The position numbers were made by a program, and so were the translations under genes. From Bradyrhizobium guangdongense (lineage in GTDB: Bacteria; Pseudomonadota; Alphaproteobacteria; Rhizobiales; Xanthobacteraceae): a stretch of 64,000 nucleotides of DNA. The notes beneath the pieces are model-generated. The model was given only the letters and a program-made list of their open reading frames with translations, was not told the DNA's origin and ran no database searches. Positions 52,069 through 61,540 of this stretch are shown piece by piece (position 1 is the first letter of the stretch; every line of letters starts with the position of its first letter). Where the stretch lies: the NCBI RefSeq assembly GCF_006483445.1, contig NZ_PPPT01000009.1, positions 18,278 through 82,277 on the forward strand, written 5' to 3'.

Positions 52069-52517
52069 CTGGTTGCAACGCAGTCACTCCGGCGGCGGTC
52101 GTGCCCGCTACGTTGGGCTTGGCGCATCAATTACCTGGTTGGCGGCCGGTCATCGCGTCGATGGCCGTGCGCCCAAATTTTTGATTGAGCATGCGGCATT
52201 CGGCATGCGGGTGTCCAGATGGTCCCCTCAAAAATGCTTCGTGTCCAAAGGCGGGCAGCTACAATCGGTCGCGGAATGACCGAAGTCCGACCCGTGATTT
52301 GGCCCCGTTTCTACGTTGCGGTGCAAATTCGGCTCGACCGGGCTGAAAGGGGCGGCCGAATTTTACCCTCTTCGGCAAGGCTAGCCAGCTTCGACGCGCG
52401 CCTCGTCGAAGGGCATCGCCACCTGCTCGTCGCCATCGCGTACCGCAACGGGGCAGGGGGTGTACTCTGGGCAAGGACCCCGCTTGGCCGCGACATCACG
52501 GAATTTGCGCTCGGCCT
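52069..52517. other. Intergenic region without supported gene
   Basis: These 449 bp lie between the start of OpgC copy 2 and the end of the ABC operon. A frame at 52219-52521 is open but has no ribosome-binding site or recognisable product. No clear terminator for the ABC operon was found. Confidence 0.4.
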
Positions 52518-54014
52518 CTAGTGGATCGCCGCGTACATGATCTTCTCCTCGCTCGCCTCCAGCGCGGAGAATTCCTCCACCACCTTGCCCTGGCGCGAGA
52601 CCAGGATGCGGTCGGAAAGCGCCATGATCTCGGGCAGATAGGATGAGATCACCACGACCGCCTTGCCCTCGTCGGCGAGGCGGTTGATCAGCTCGTGGAT
52701 CTCGACGATGGCGCCGACGTCGACGCCGCGCGTCGGCTCGTCGAAGATGATCAGCTCCGGCTCCTGCACCAGCGATTTGGCGATCACGACCTTCTGCTGA
52801 TTGCCGCCGGAGAGCTCGACCACCCTGGCTTCGTCGCCGATGGCGCGGACCTTGAGCCGCTCGATCCAGGTCTTGCCGACCTCGTTGGCCTCGCGCCGCG
52901 ACATCATCATGCGGCCCCTTGGAAATTTCGAGAGTAGGCCGAGATAAATGTTGCGCGCGATGGACGAGGTCTCGAAAAAGCCCTCGACCTTGCGGTCCTC
53001 GGTGACATAGGCGATGCCGGCCTTCACGGCCGGCGCGGGCACGCGGTAGCGCACCGGCTTGTCGTGCAGCAAAATCTCGCCGCCGTGGAAGAAGTCGCGC
53101 TTCAACACGCCGGAGACGATCTTGAAGGTCTCGGTGCGGCCGGCGCCGACCAGGCCGAACACGCCGGTGATCTGGCCGGCAAACACCGACAGCGAATTGT
53201 TCTTCACCATCGGCGCCATCTTCAGGTTCTGCACCGTCAGCACGCGCGCGCCAGCCGGCCGCACGCTGGTCTTCTTCACGCCGTAGAGCGTGTTGGAGAG
53301 GTCGCGACCGACCATCGCCTGCACGATTCTCCCGCGATCGAACTTTGCGGTGTCGTCGGTGACTACATGCTTGCCGTCGCGCAGCACCGTGATGCGGTCG
53401 GCGAGCAGCAGCGCCTCTTCCAGTGCGTGCGAGATGAAGACGATCGAGACGCCGCGCTTCTTGAGGTCGCGGACGAGGTCGAAGAAATATTTCTTCTCTT
53501 CCGGCGTCAGCGACGCCGTCGGCTCGTCGAAGATGATGACTTTTGCCCGGTGCAGCACCGCGCGCGCGATCTCCACCATCTGCTTCTTGGCCGCCCCTAA
53601 GCCGCCGACGGTCGCGGTCGGCGTCACGTCGAAATTGAGCGATTGCAGGAATTGCTGTGCGGCGATGTAGATGCCGCGCAGGCGGTTGTAGAACTTCTCC
53701 TGACCGAGAAACAGGTTTTGCGCCACCGTCATGGTCGGAACCAGGCTGTTCTCCTGGAACACCATGGCGATGCCGAGGTTGCGGGCCTCCAGTGGCGTCC
53801 GCGGCGCAACCGCTGCGCCGTCAATCGTCATATCGCCGGAGGTCAGCGTCACGACGCCGGCCATCACTTTGGTCAGGGTCGACTTGCCGGCACCGTTCTC
53901 GCCAACCAGGGCATGGATCTCGCCGCGGCGGAGATCGAAATCGACGCCCTCGATGGCGGGAACGCCGGCATAGAGTTTTGTCGCCTTGCGCAGCGAAAGC
54001 ACGGTATCGCTCAT
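52518..54014 (-). CDS. Sugar ABC transporter, two-domain ATPase (CUT2/RbsA-like)
   Basis: The product is 498 aa from ATG 54014, which overlaps the stop of the preceding gene by 4 bp; the longer frame is a shadow. The first domain has Walker A GENGAGKST at 38-46 and Walker B IIFDEPTASL, but a degenerate signature (LGAAKKQ in place of LSVGQ). The second domain has the usual RbsA-type GLVGAGRTE in place of Walker A, then a proper signature ELSGGNQQK and IIFDEPTRGVDVG. The two-domain layout with ribose-type permeases marks it as a CUT2 importer ATPase. It is the last gene of the operon. Confidence 0.93.
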   Translation of the reverse strand: MSDTVLSLRKATKLYAGVPAIEGVDFDLRRGEIHALVGENGAGKSTLTKVMAGVVTLTSGDMTIDGAAVAPRTPLEARNLGIAMVFQENSLVPTMTVAQNLFLGQEKFYNRLRGIYIAAQQFLQSLNFDVTPTATVGGLGAAKKQMVEIARAVLHRAKVIIFDEPTASLTPEEKKYFFDLVRDLKKRGVSIVFISHALEEALLLADRITVLRDGKHVVTDDTAKFDRGRIVQAMVGRDLSNTLYGVKKTSVRPAGARVLTVQNLKMAPMVKNNSLSVFAGQITGVFGLVGAGRTETFKIVSGVLKRDFFHGGEILLHDKPVRYRVPAPAVKAGIAYVTEDRKVEGFFETSSIARNIYLGLLSKFPRGRMMMSRREANEVGKTWIERLKVRAIGDEARVVELSGGNQQKVVIAKSLVQEPELIIFDEPTRGVDVGAIVEIHELINRLADEGKAVVVISSYLPEIMALSDRILVSRQGKVVEEFSALEASEEKIMYAAIH

Positions 54015-55123
54015 GAGCCAAACTCCTCGGCAAGGCCAGCCAGCGGCAGCCTCAAGACGCGGCCCGGCCCCTTGGCGATCAAGACAAGATCGCTTCCGAT
54101 CTCGACCGCCGCGACGATGCCGTGATTGACGCCGTCGACCCGGCTGTGCAGCGAATAGAGCGGCTTGCCGTCCGCGCTCAGGCGCACGACGAGGCCGTAG
54201 GAGCGCGGCGGCGCCCAGGGCTTGATGACGCCCATGGTCTTGATGTGCGCGCCCTGCATCGGCTCCTTGAACGAGAAGCCGGAGCGCAGTCGCGGCGCGA
54301 CCCAATAGGCGGGGTCGATCTCGGCCATCATACGCTTGCGATAGGCGGGCTCGCGCAGCACGAACTCGATGAGCTGGGTGCGTGCCGTGAAGGCGGTCAG
54401 CCAATAGCCGCCGCCGGACGCTTTTGACAATCGCGACGGATAGACCGGCAGGTGAGCGAGCACAGTCTGCGGCGCGCGACCGGGCGCGACGAGGACCACG
54501 CGGTGACGCCAGCTTTCGCTCACCAGCACGCCGTCGCCATGGGCGCAGGCCCCGAAGGCATGGCCGAGCTTTCCGGCGAGTTGAGTGACCGTCTTGCTCC
54601 TGGGATCGAGCCGGTACACCCGGCCGCTCCGGTTGAGCTCCATCAGATCACGCGCCCAATCGTCGACGCCGCAGGTCGCCGAGCCGTCGGTCGCGATCAG
54701 CGCGCCGTCACTCGCCGGCGTCAACGCGTTGATCGCGTTGAATGTGGCGTCGGCAAACGTCACGCTCGGCTCGCCGCTGGCGGGATTCGGATAGATGCGA
54801 ACCTCGCGACCGGCGAGCGCAATCGCCACGCCGCCATCGGGCAGGGCGCACAGCGCCGAGATCGGCCGTTCGAACTTGCGCAACTCTGTTGCCGTGCTGC
54901 CGTCGAGGCGCAGCAGACGTTGCCCGTCGGCGAGGTAAAGACTGCGGCCGTCGGTTGCGAGATCCTCGGGTGCTTCGCATTCCAGCAAGGTCTGCGCCGT
55001 CTCCAGCGCCTGGTTGGGCTTGAGCGCGCCGTCGAACGACGGCACGGTGATGGTGGCCTCGCCGCGCCCGAGAAAGCGGTTGGCAAAGTCCCTGACGGCC
55101 GCGATCACGACTGCTTCCCCCAT
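54011..55123 (-). CDS. SMP-30/strictosidine-synthase-like beta-propeller protein
   Basis: The product is 370 aa from ATG 55123, overlapping the preceding fusion gene by 19 bp and the ATPase gene by 4 bp. Repeating strand motifs (APEDLATDGRSLYLADGQRL, then LCALPDGGVAIALAGREVRI, DGALIATDGSATCGVDDWAR) suggest a six-bladed propeller of the gluconolactonase/strictosidine-synthase superfamily. GHAFGACAHGDGVLVSESWR matches the metal-site strand region. No signal peptide is seen. The tight coupling to a sugar importer suggests it acts on the imported compound, perhaps as a lactonase. Confidence 0.8.
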   Translation of the reverse strand: MGEAVVIAAVRDFANRFLGRGEATITVPSFDGALKPNQALETAQTLLECEAPEDLATDGRSLYLADGQRLLRLDGSTATELRKFERPISALCALPDGGVAIALAGREVRIYPNPASGEPSVTFADATFNAINALTPASDGALIATDGSATCGVDDWARDLMELNRSGRVYRLDPRSKTVTQLAGKLGHAFGACAHGDGVLVSESWRHRVVLVAPGRAPQTVLAHLPVYPSRLSKASGGGYWLTAFTARTQLIEFVLREPAYRKRMMAEIDPAYWVAPRLRSGFSFKEPMQGAHIKTMGVIKPWAPPRSYGLVVRLSADGKPLYSLHSRVDGVNHGIVAAVEIGSDLVLIAKGPGRVLRLPLAGLAEEFGS

Positions 55124-57228
55124 CGCTTGTCATACTGCACGAAATTCGGATCGGCGTTCTCGAGCTTGTAACGCCCGATCCGGTTGTTGAGGATGCCGCC
55201 GAGATAGAGATAGCCGCGATGCTCGCGCATCGAGGTGATCATCGGATGGTTCTCGCCGCGCAGGTCCCAGAACGATTCGACGATCTTGCCCTGCTCGTTG
55301 AACTTGACCACGCAGCCCGTGTTGATGTTCGGGAATAGCCATTCGTCCACCGGCACGCGCTTGGCCATGCGGCGGCGGAAGCCCGGCATCTTCCAGGCGA
55401 GGTCGAGCGAGGGGCTGCGCATGCCGACCAGCGCGAGCCAGTAGTTGCCGTCGGAAGCGAGGTTGATGTTGTCGGGGTAGCCCGGCAGATTGTCCATCAC
55501 CACCTCGACCTTGCCCTTCCTCGGCCCCGCGAACCAGTAGCGCTTGATCGAGCAGCCGAAGGTCTCGGCGAACAAGATCGACTGCCCGTCGCTGGCGACG
55601 CAGATGCCGTTGGGAAATTTGAGGCCGCGCAGGGCGGTGTGCGTGGCGCCCGTCTTGGTGTCGAAGCAGATGATGCGGCCGTTGCCGCGCGCTTCCAGGC
55701 CGTCGATCGGCCATTCGTCCATCTCGTAGCGGACGGTCGCTTCCGAGAAGAAGATCAGGCCGTCATCGGTGATGTCCAGATCGTCGGCGAGTCGCAGCCG
55801 GCTGTCGTCGTTGACCGAATGCATGCTGCGGTTGGTCTCGTCGGTCGCCTTCTCCACCGTGCCGTCGGGCTTGATGCGATAGAGCCCCATGCCGCCGATA
55901 CAGATGTAGAGATTGTCCTCGCGGTCGAAGGCCATGCCGAGCGGCTGGCCGCCGATATGGGCGAACACTTCCATCTTCTGGTAGTCGGGCGCGAGGAAGC
56001 GGATGATGTCGCCATGGCGCGAGCCCGCGTAGAGATTGTCGTGGCGGTCGAGGATGACGTCCTCCGGCGCCTCGATGCGGCCGAGGCCGATCGAGGTGAC
56101 ATCGCGCAGCTTGTCGTTCTGCTCGAAGGGGCCGCCCTTGCCGATCTCGGTCGGCGGCGGTGGCGGCAGCTCGTGATAGGTCGGCGCGACATAGACCTTG
56201 CTGATGATGCGGGTGCGGTTCTTCTGCCAGCGGATGTCGACCATGGCGGCGACCAGCAGAATGCCGGCCAGCGCCATGCGGTTGACGCCGCCGCGCGCGT
56301 TCATGGTCGTCAGGCCGTTGGTGATCAGGAGCACGATCAGCACGCCGACTGCCGACTTGGCGACCGAGCCTTTGCCGCCGCCGAGCGTGATGCCGCCCAG
56401 CACGGTTGCGGTCAGGACGATCACCTCGAGTCCGACGCCGATGTCACCACCGACGGTGCCGAGACGGGAGGCAAAGAACAGCGCGCCGATGCTGGTCAGC
56501 ACGCCGCTTGCGACGTAGCAGAGCGCAATCGTGCGGCGAACGGGAATGCCGGAGTTGTACGCCGAGCGGCGCGAGCCGCCGATCGCGGTGATGTGCCAGC
56601 CCGGCCGCAGCCGCGTCATGAAGACGTGGCCGAAGATGGCGATGACGATGTAGGCCAGCGCCACGGTCGGAATGCCGAAGACAGAGCCGGCACCGATGAA
56701 ATCCCAGGACGGAATGTCGGGGAAGGCCGAGGCGATTGCGTTGGAGTAGCGCTGGATCAGGAGATCATAGGCCGAGCGGTAGATGATCAGCGTGATCAGC
56801 GTGGTGATGAAGGCGCGCAGGCGAAGGTAGCCGATCAGGAAGCCATTGACCGCGCCGAGCAGCGCGCCGCAGACGAGCGTGCCTGCGGCCACCGCCGGCA
56901 CCGGCCAGCCCGCGACGTCGAGCAGGAACAGCGCGCAAAAATTCGTCAGCGCGAACATCGATCCGACCGAGAGGTCGATGCCGCCGACGATGACGACCAG
57001 CGCCAGCCCGAGTGCGATGAAGCCGATCTCGCCGGCCTGCCGCGCGGTATCGGCGAGGCTTGCCGGCGACAGGAAATTGTCGATGGAGCGGCTGAGCGCG
57101 ATGCCGACGATCAGGAGCAGGATGACGGGAACGGCGGTCTCCGTCCATCGCTTGGACAGGATCTCGCCGAGCAGGTGGTCCGGCCAGTAGCGGTAACGCA
57201 GGCTCGTCAGGGTATCGCGCATCGGCAT
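55105..57228 (-). CDS. ABC permease fused to a strictosidine-synthase-like domain
   Basis: The product is 707 aa from ATG 57228 (MPMRDTLTSL; ATG 57222 is also possible). Residues 1-335 are a ribose-type (CUT2) permease with many transmembrane helices and the motifs LALVVIVGGIDLSVGSMFAL and TATVLGGITLGGGKGS. After a Pro-rich linker (ELPPPPPTEIGKGG) residues about 355-700 form a strictosidine-synthase-like propeller: LADDLDITDDGLIFFSEAT, FPNGICVASDGQSILFAETF and NLPGYPDNINLASDGNYWLA. This is one uninterrupted frame, so transport and enzyme are one polypeptide. If the C-terminus of the permease is cytoplasmic, as in relatives, the enzyme would meet the substrate as it enters the cell (inference). 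Confidence 0.88.
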   Translation of the reverse strand: MPMRDTLTSLRYRYWPDHLLGEILSKRWTETAVPVILLLIVGIALSRSIDNFLSPASLADTARQAGEIGFIALGLALVVIVGGIDLSVGSMFALTNFCALFLLDVAGWPVPAVAAGTLVCGALLGAVNGFLIGYLRLRAFITTLITLIIYRSAYDLLIQRYSNAIASAFPDIPSWDFIGAGSVFGIPTVALAYIVIAIFGHVFMTRLRPGWHITAIGGSRRSAYNSGIPVRRTIALCYVASGVLTSIGALFFASRLGTVGGDIGVGLEVIVLTATVLGGITLGGGKGSVAKSAVGVLIVLLITNGLTTMNARGGVNRMALAGILLVAAMVDIRWQKNRTRIISKVYVAPTYHELPPPPPTEIGKGGPFEQNDKLRDVTSIGLGRIEAPEDVILDRHDNLYAGSRHGDIIRFLAPDYQKMEVFAHIGGQPLGMAFDREDNLYICIGGMGLYRIKPDGTVEKATDETNRSMHSVNDDSRLRLADDLDITDDGLIFFSEATVRYEMDEWPIDGLEARGNGRIICFDTKTGATHTALRGLKFPNGICVASDGQSILFAETFGCSIKRYWFAGPRKGKVEVVMDNLPGYPDNINLASDGNYWLALVGMRSPSLDLAWKMPGFRRRMAKRVPVDEWLFPNINTGCVVKFNEQGKIVESFWDLRGENHPMITSMREHRGYLYLGGILNNRIGRYKLENADPNFVQYDKRWGKQS

Positions 57229-57258
57229 TCCAAATCGTCTTTGCGAAATTCTGGGAAA

Positions 57259-57289
57259 GACGTCCCGGACCGTGATGGCCCGGGACGTC
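57259..57289. repeat. Intercistronic hairpin between binding-protein and permease genes
   Basis: GACGTCCCGG (57259-57268) and CCGGGACGTC (57280-57289) form a perfect 10-bp stem with an 11-nt loop and no T-run. It lies between the end of the binding-protein gene and the start of the fused permease. Such a hairpin typically protects the upstream mRNA, so more binding protein than permease is made. Confidence 0.7.
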
Positions 57290-57305
57290 AGTCGGCGATG
57301 CACGA

Positions 57306-58313
57306 CTATTTCTTGAGATCGCTCAGGTTCCAGCAGGAGAGCTGGCTGTCGGCGTTCTCCTTGGTGATCGGAATCAGCGTCGTGTATTCCGAGCCCTTGA
57401 CGGAGCCGGGCTTCACGCCCGACGACAGCAGCCATTTGATCGTGCCGGCCATTTGCGCCGCCTGGGTCGGTACGTCGTAGCTCATGTTGAGATCGAACGC
57501 GCCTGACTTCACCAGCTCGCAGGCGCCCTTGCGCTCGCCGCCGCCCGAGGTCGCGAGGAAGACCTTGCCGGTCAGGCCCGCTTCCTTGATCGCAGCCGCA
57601 GTGCCGATGTCCATGCCGTCCCAGAAGCCGACGATGCCGCAGAGATCGGGATTCTGCTTCAGCACCGTCTGCGTGATGGCCTTGGCTTTGGCGGCGTCCC
57701 AGTCGGCCGCCTGGCTGGAGACGACCTTGATCTCGGGATGCTTGGCGAGCACGTTCTCGACGCCCTTGAGCGTGTATGCGCTCGCGGCCGCCGACAGCGC
57801 GCCCTGGATGATCGCGATCTTGTTCGACTTGCCCTGGCAGGCCTTGACCACGCCTTCGGTCTGGCGTTCGCCGATCTCGATCCAATTGGCGCCGACGAAG
57901 GCCGAACTGCGATAGGCCGAGCCCATGTTGATCTGGATGACGTAGATGCCTTCGTTTTCTGCGCGCTGCAGCAGTTTTGCGTAGGTCTGCACGTCCGGAT
58001 TATGCACGACCATCACGGCCGGCTTCTCGGAGATCAGCGAGGTCACAGCCTGCGCGCCGGCATTGGTGTTCCAGTTGGCATCGCGGATCACGAACTTGAC
58101 GCCGTACGGTTCGAGCTCCTTCTTCAGGCCGGCGTACCAACCTTCGGTGAGGTCAAAATTCATCGCCACCGGGACGTAAGCCACGGTCTTGCCGGCGAGC
58201 GCTTCCTTGAACGGTTTTTGGAACGGCTCGTCGAGACCTTGCTGGGCCAGCGCGGGTGCGGCCAACGCCGCGAGCCCGAACACTGACAAAGCCATCGTTG
58301 CAGAAATCTTCAT
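57306..58313 (-). CDS. Sugar ABC transporter periplasmic binding protein
   Basis: The product is 335 aa from ATG 58313, with a strong AAGGAGG eight bases upstream. The signal peptide (MKISATMALSVFGLAALAAP, cut after ALAQ) precedes a type I periplasmic-binding fold of the ribose/xylose class (Peripl_BP_4): KTVAYVPVAMNFDLTEGWYA, then PAVMVVHNPDVQTYAKLLQR, and CGIVGFWDGMDIGTAAAIKE. It delivers the substrate to the two permeases. The substrate cannot be read from sequence. High expression is expected from the ribosome-binding site and the stabilising hairpin downstream. Confidence 0.93.
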   Translation of the reverse strand: MKISATMALSVFGLAALAAPALAQQGLDEPFQKPFKEALAGKTVAYVPVAMNFDLTEGWYAGLKKELEPYGVKFVIRDANWNTNAGAQAVTSLISEKPAVMVVHNPDVQTYAKLLQRAENEGIYVIQINMGSAYRSSAFVGANWIEIGERQTEGVVKACQGKSNKIAIIQGALSAAASAYTLKGVENVLAKHPEIKVVSSQAADWDAAKAKAITQTVLKQNPDLCGIVGFWDGMDIGTAAAIKEAGLTGKVFLATSGGGERKGACELVKSGAFDLNMSYDVPTQAAQMAGTIKWLLSSGVKPGSVKGSEYTTLIPITKENADSQLSCWNLSDLKK

Positions 58314-58355
58314 GTGCTTCCTCCTTGGTTGTCGTTGGTGTTTTCGTCGCTTGGT

Positions 58356-59327
58356 TCAGATATCGCCCTGCTGTGCCGTTTCTTCGTTGCGCGGATTCAG
58401 GAAGGAATCCGTGATGACGGCGAGCAGCAGGACCACGCCCTTGATGAGGTTCTGGCCGGCATAGGAGATGTCCATGATGGTCATGCCGTTGAGCATGGTA
58501 CCGATCAGGAGCGTGCCGATGATGACGTTGAGGACGCCGCCGCGCCCGCCGGAGAGGCCGATGCCGCCGAGCACGACGACGAGCACGACGTCGTAGATCA
58601 GCGTCGAATTGAAGATGCGGGTCGGCATCGAATTGACGGAGGCCGCCAGCACGAGGCCGGCGAAGCAGCCGATCAGCGCGGCAATGACATATTGCAGGAC
58701 GATGATGGGGCGTGTGGGGATGCCGGTGACGCGTGCGGCGTAGGGGTTGTCGCCGATCGCGTAGATATAGGCGCCCCAGCGCGTCCGCCGCAGCAGGAAC
58801 GCCACCACCACGCAGGCGATCGCGAACATCACGATCGAGGTGGGAATGCCGAGGATCGTGCCCTGGCCCAGCCGCTCAAAGCCGTCCATGCCGTTGCTCC
58901 ACTGCACGACGTCGAGCTGGAACAAGGCGGCCTGACCGAGGCCGGCGAGCAGCAGGCCTGTTGCGAGCGTCGCAAAAAGCGAGGGCACCTCGGCATAGGC
59001 GATCAGCCAGCCATTGAAGAGGCCGAAGGCAATCGCGATCAGGAAGGCCACGGTGAGCGAGGCCGGCAGCGAATGACCGTTCTGCGCCATTTGCAGCACC
59101 AGTCCCGGCGGGACCGCAAGCGAGGCAATCAGCGAGATGTCGATGCCGCGCCCGATCACGACGATCGCCATGGCGAGGCCGAGAATGCCGAGCACCGCCA
59201 CGTTCTGCAGCAGCGTCAGCATGTTGTCTGCCGAGAGGAAGCCGTTCAGGAAGATCGAGAACACCAGGAACAGAAGCGCGAAGACCGCAAACACGATCTC
59301 CTGCTGATTGAACCGAAAGCGCTTCAT
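58356..59327 (-). CDS. Sugar ABC transporter permease (CUT2 type)
   Basis: The product is 323 aa from ATG 59327. It has nine or ten transmembrane helices with the BPD_transp_2 motifs LGLAMAIVVIGRGIDISLIA and VVLVVVLGGIGLSGGRGGVL. Unlike the second permease of the operon it has no fused domain. It probably forms the channel with that fused permease as a heterodimer. It is encoded 42 bp before the binding-protein gene and 40 bp after the acyl-CoA ligase gene. Confidence 0.92.
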   Translation of the reverse strand: MKRFRFNQQEIVFAVFALLFLVFSIFLNGFLSADNMLTLLQNVAVLGILGLAMAIVVIGRGIDISLIASLAVPPGLVLQMAQNGHSLPASLTVAFLIAIAFGLFNGWLIAYAEVPSLFATLATGLLLAGLGQAALFQLDVVQWSNGMDGFERLGQGTILGIPTSIVMFAIACVVVAFLLRRTRWGAYIYAIGDNPYAARVTGIPTRPIIVLQYVIAALIGCFAGLVLAASVNSMPTRIFNSTLIYDVVLVVVLGGIGLSGGRGGVLNVIIGTLLIGTMLNGMTIMDISYAGQNLIKGVVLLLAVITDSFLNPRNEETAQQGDI

Positions 59328-59367
59328 CCTCGTCTTGCCTTTCTTCGATTTCGGCTGCCGTTGACCG

Positions 59368-61275
59368 TCAGGACGTTCGGGTCTCGATGCGATAGGTTTG
59401 CGGAAGCGTCGCCAGGCTCTCGGCCAGCGCCCTGGCTTTGGCTTGATCGTCGGAATTGACCCTGACGTGGACGAGCGTGTTCAGTCTGGCGTCCTTCTCG
59501 ACGAGGATCTCGGCTGCGACGTCCGCGCCATAGACCTGATCGATTTCGCTCCGCACCTTTTCCCGAACGGCGAGATCGCGAAGCGTCGGCTTGAAGATCT
59601 TGCCAACGGCGGTGACGGGGAGCGCATCGAGCAGGACGACCCGCTTCGGCTTGGCGGGGGGCTCATTGACGTTGCGTTCGAGGTGCTCGCGCAAGGCGGT
59701 CATGTCGATCGTCTGTCCGGGCGACGGCACCACGAACAGAATGGGCACCTCGCCGGCATAGGCATCGGGCATGCCGACGGCCGAGCTCATCTGAACGCCG
59801 GGGAAGGCGTTGGCGACGTCCTCGATGGCGGCGGGGTCGATGTTGTGACCGCTGCGCACGATGAGATCCTTCTCGCGGCCGGTCAGCACCAGCCGCTGAT
59901 CGGCCGTGAGATAACCGACGTCGCCGGTGACGATCCAGTGATCATCCGTGAGCACGCCCTTGTTATGCTGGGGATCGAGGTAGCCAGGAAACACCTGGGG
60001 TCCGCTGACGAGGACGAGGCCGCTGGTGAGCGGCGGACATTCCGTCTTCAGGCTGGCATCGCCGAGTGAAGCGATTCTCGTCTTCGCAAACGGCGCCCGG
60101 AAGCCGACGCTGCCTTGCATCGGCGTCCCGCGGCCCGGATTGAACGCTATCGCCGCCGCGGTCTCCGTCATCCCATAGGTCTCATACAGCGTGATGCCGG
60201 TGCGCGCCTGGAATCTCTCGCTGACGGCTTTTGGACATACAGCCCCGCCGGTCAGCGCCATCCGGACCGTGCTGATGTCCGAGGATCCGATCGGCACTTC
60301 GGCCAGCGCGGCGATCGACGTCGGTACGCCGCTCACGATGGTCGCGCCAAACCGCTCGACTGTATTCCAATAGTCCCTGATCGCGTCAGGGCTTCGGAGG
60401 CTGTAGGGCGAGGGAATGATCACATGGCCGCCGGCCGCGAGGATCGACAAGCCGAGCGTCATCGTGCCGCCGACGTGAAACAGCGGAAAGCCGTTCACGG
60501 CGGCATCAAGCTCGTCAAGCCCGTGAACCTGCGCAAAAGCCCAGGCTGCGTGGATCTGGTTGCCATGGGTGAGGCGCACGAGCTTCGGCCGTCCGGTCGT
60601 CCCGCCGGTGTGGAAGAGCGCGCATATCGCGTCGCGATCCGTCGCCGGCTGAAATTCCAGCATGTCGCGCGCGTCAGCGATCGCCACGTCATAGTTCTGG
60701 AAGCGGCCGGTCAGGCGCCGGTTCTCGCCCATCACAAAAATCGTCTGAAGCGAAGCGACACGCTGCGCGACCTTGTTGGCCTTGGCCCAGATGGCGGCAT
60801 CGGCGGCTTCCGATGCGACGACCAGCACCGTCGCATTCTGCGCCTCCAGCAAATCGGCGATCGCGTCTTCGCTGAGGAGATAGTTGATCGAGCTGGCAAC
60901 TCCCGCGACCTGGGCGCCGAGCAACGCTGGGAACAAAGACGGGAGGATCGGACAGAGAAACGCGACGGTGCCGCCGCTCTGCTTGATGCCATGCGACCTG
61001 AACAAATTTGCGGCACGGGAACTCTCGGCAAGCAACTGCCGATGGGTCAGCGTGACGTCGCCAGGCTCGCGCGAGCCTCTCGTCAAGACCGTGAGCGCCG
61101 GCCGGTCGGGATGCAGCCCCGCCGTGGCCTCGAAGAGATCATGGAGATTGCGCGCGGGCACGAGGGAATCGTAGGGCAGGCGCTCCAGCGCCTCGATGTC
61201 GGCGATATCGACGACAGGCCGCGTGAAGCGCGTCGTGATCGTCGAGGGCAAGCCGCCGCTCACGGGCACCGCCAT
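59368..61275 (-). CDS. Acyl-CoA synthetase (AMP-forming), first gene of the ABC operon
   Basis: The product is about 635 aa from ATG 61275 (MAVPVSGGLPSTI); the frame extends further but has no better start or clear ribosome-binding site. Adenylation motifs are intact: FHTGGTTGRPKLVRLTHGNQ (P-loop), YETYGMTETAAA, TGDVGYLTADQRLVLTGREK, and the catalytic Lys in the C-terminal VGKIFKP. It activates a carboxylic acid to its CoA ester. Finding such an enzyme at the head of a sugar-type ABC operon is unusual and suggests that the imported compound, or its lactonase product, carries a carboxylate. Confidence 0.9.
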   Translation of the reverse strand: MAVPVSGGLPSTITTRFTRPVVDIADIEALERLPYDSLVPARNLHDLFEATAGLHPDRPALTVLTRGSREPGDVTLTHRQLLAESSRAANLFRSHGIKQSGGTVAFLCPILPSLFPALLGAQVAGVASSINYLLSEDAIADLLEAQNATVLVVASEAADAAIWAKANKVAQRVASLQTIFVMGENRRLTGRFQNYDVAIADARDMLEFQPATDRDAICALFHTGGTTGRPKLVRLTHGNQIHAAWAFAQVHGLDELDAAVNGFPLFHVGGTMTLGLSILAAGGHVIIPSPYSLRSPDAIRDYWNTVERFGATIVSGVPTSIAALAEVPIGSSDISTVRMALTGGAVCPKAVSERFQARTGITLYETYGMTETAAAIAFNPGRGTPMQGSVGFRAPFAKTRIASLGDASLKTECPPLTSGLVLVSGPQVFPGYLDPQHNKGVLTDDHWIVTGDVGYLTADQRLVLTGREKDLIVRSGHNIDPAAIEDVANAFPGVQMSSAVGMPDAYAGEVPILFVVPSPGQTIDMTALREHLERNVNEPPAKPKRVVLLDALPVTAVGKIFKPTLRDLAVREKVRSEIDQVYGADVAAEILVEKDARLNTLVHVRVNSDDQAKARALAESLATLPQTYRIETRTS

Positions 61276-61540
61276 TGAAGCGGCACGTCGAACCGTGCGG
61301 CGGCTGGTCTGGCCTGGTGCAAGCGAACGTTTCCCGCCTATCTCGTTGATCTTTTCTTGTTCATAGGCCACGTGCCCGAACGCGGCTTGCTTCGGAGCGC
61401 AAAGCTTTTGCTTATGCGCGCAAACTAGTCTTGCGTGCAGACGGCGGCAATCTAGAATCCCCGCGCCTGGCCTGCTTGTGCGACGCACAAACATTGTTCA
61501 TCTTGTTGTTCATCTTGGCCTTGCGACGGATGGCTGAACG

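Noticed and set aside
52219..52521. 100-codon frame beyond the end of the ABC operon
   Set aside because: It has no ribosome-binding site and no family; it overlaps the end of the ATPase gene.
54012..54404. Upstream extension of the ABC ATPase frame by 130 codons
   Set aside because: It overlaps the propeller gene and is Arg-rich. ATG 54014 has the ATGA coupling and gives the normal RbsA length.
55639..57480. 613-codon plus-strand frame opposite the ABC permease fusion
   Set aside because: The product is full of His, Asp, Arg and Gln with no hydrophobic pattern, typical of an antisense frame of a high-GC gene. The minus-strand gene has clear motifs.
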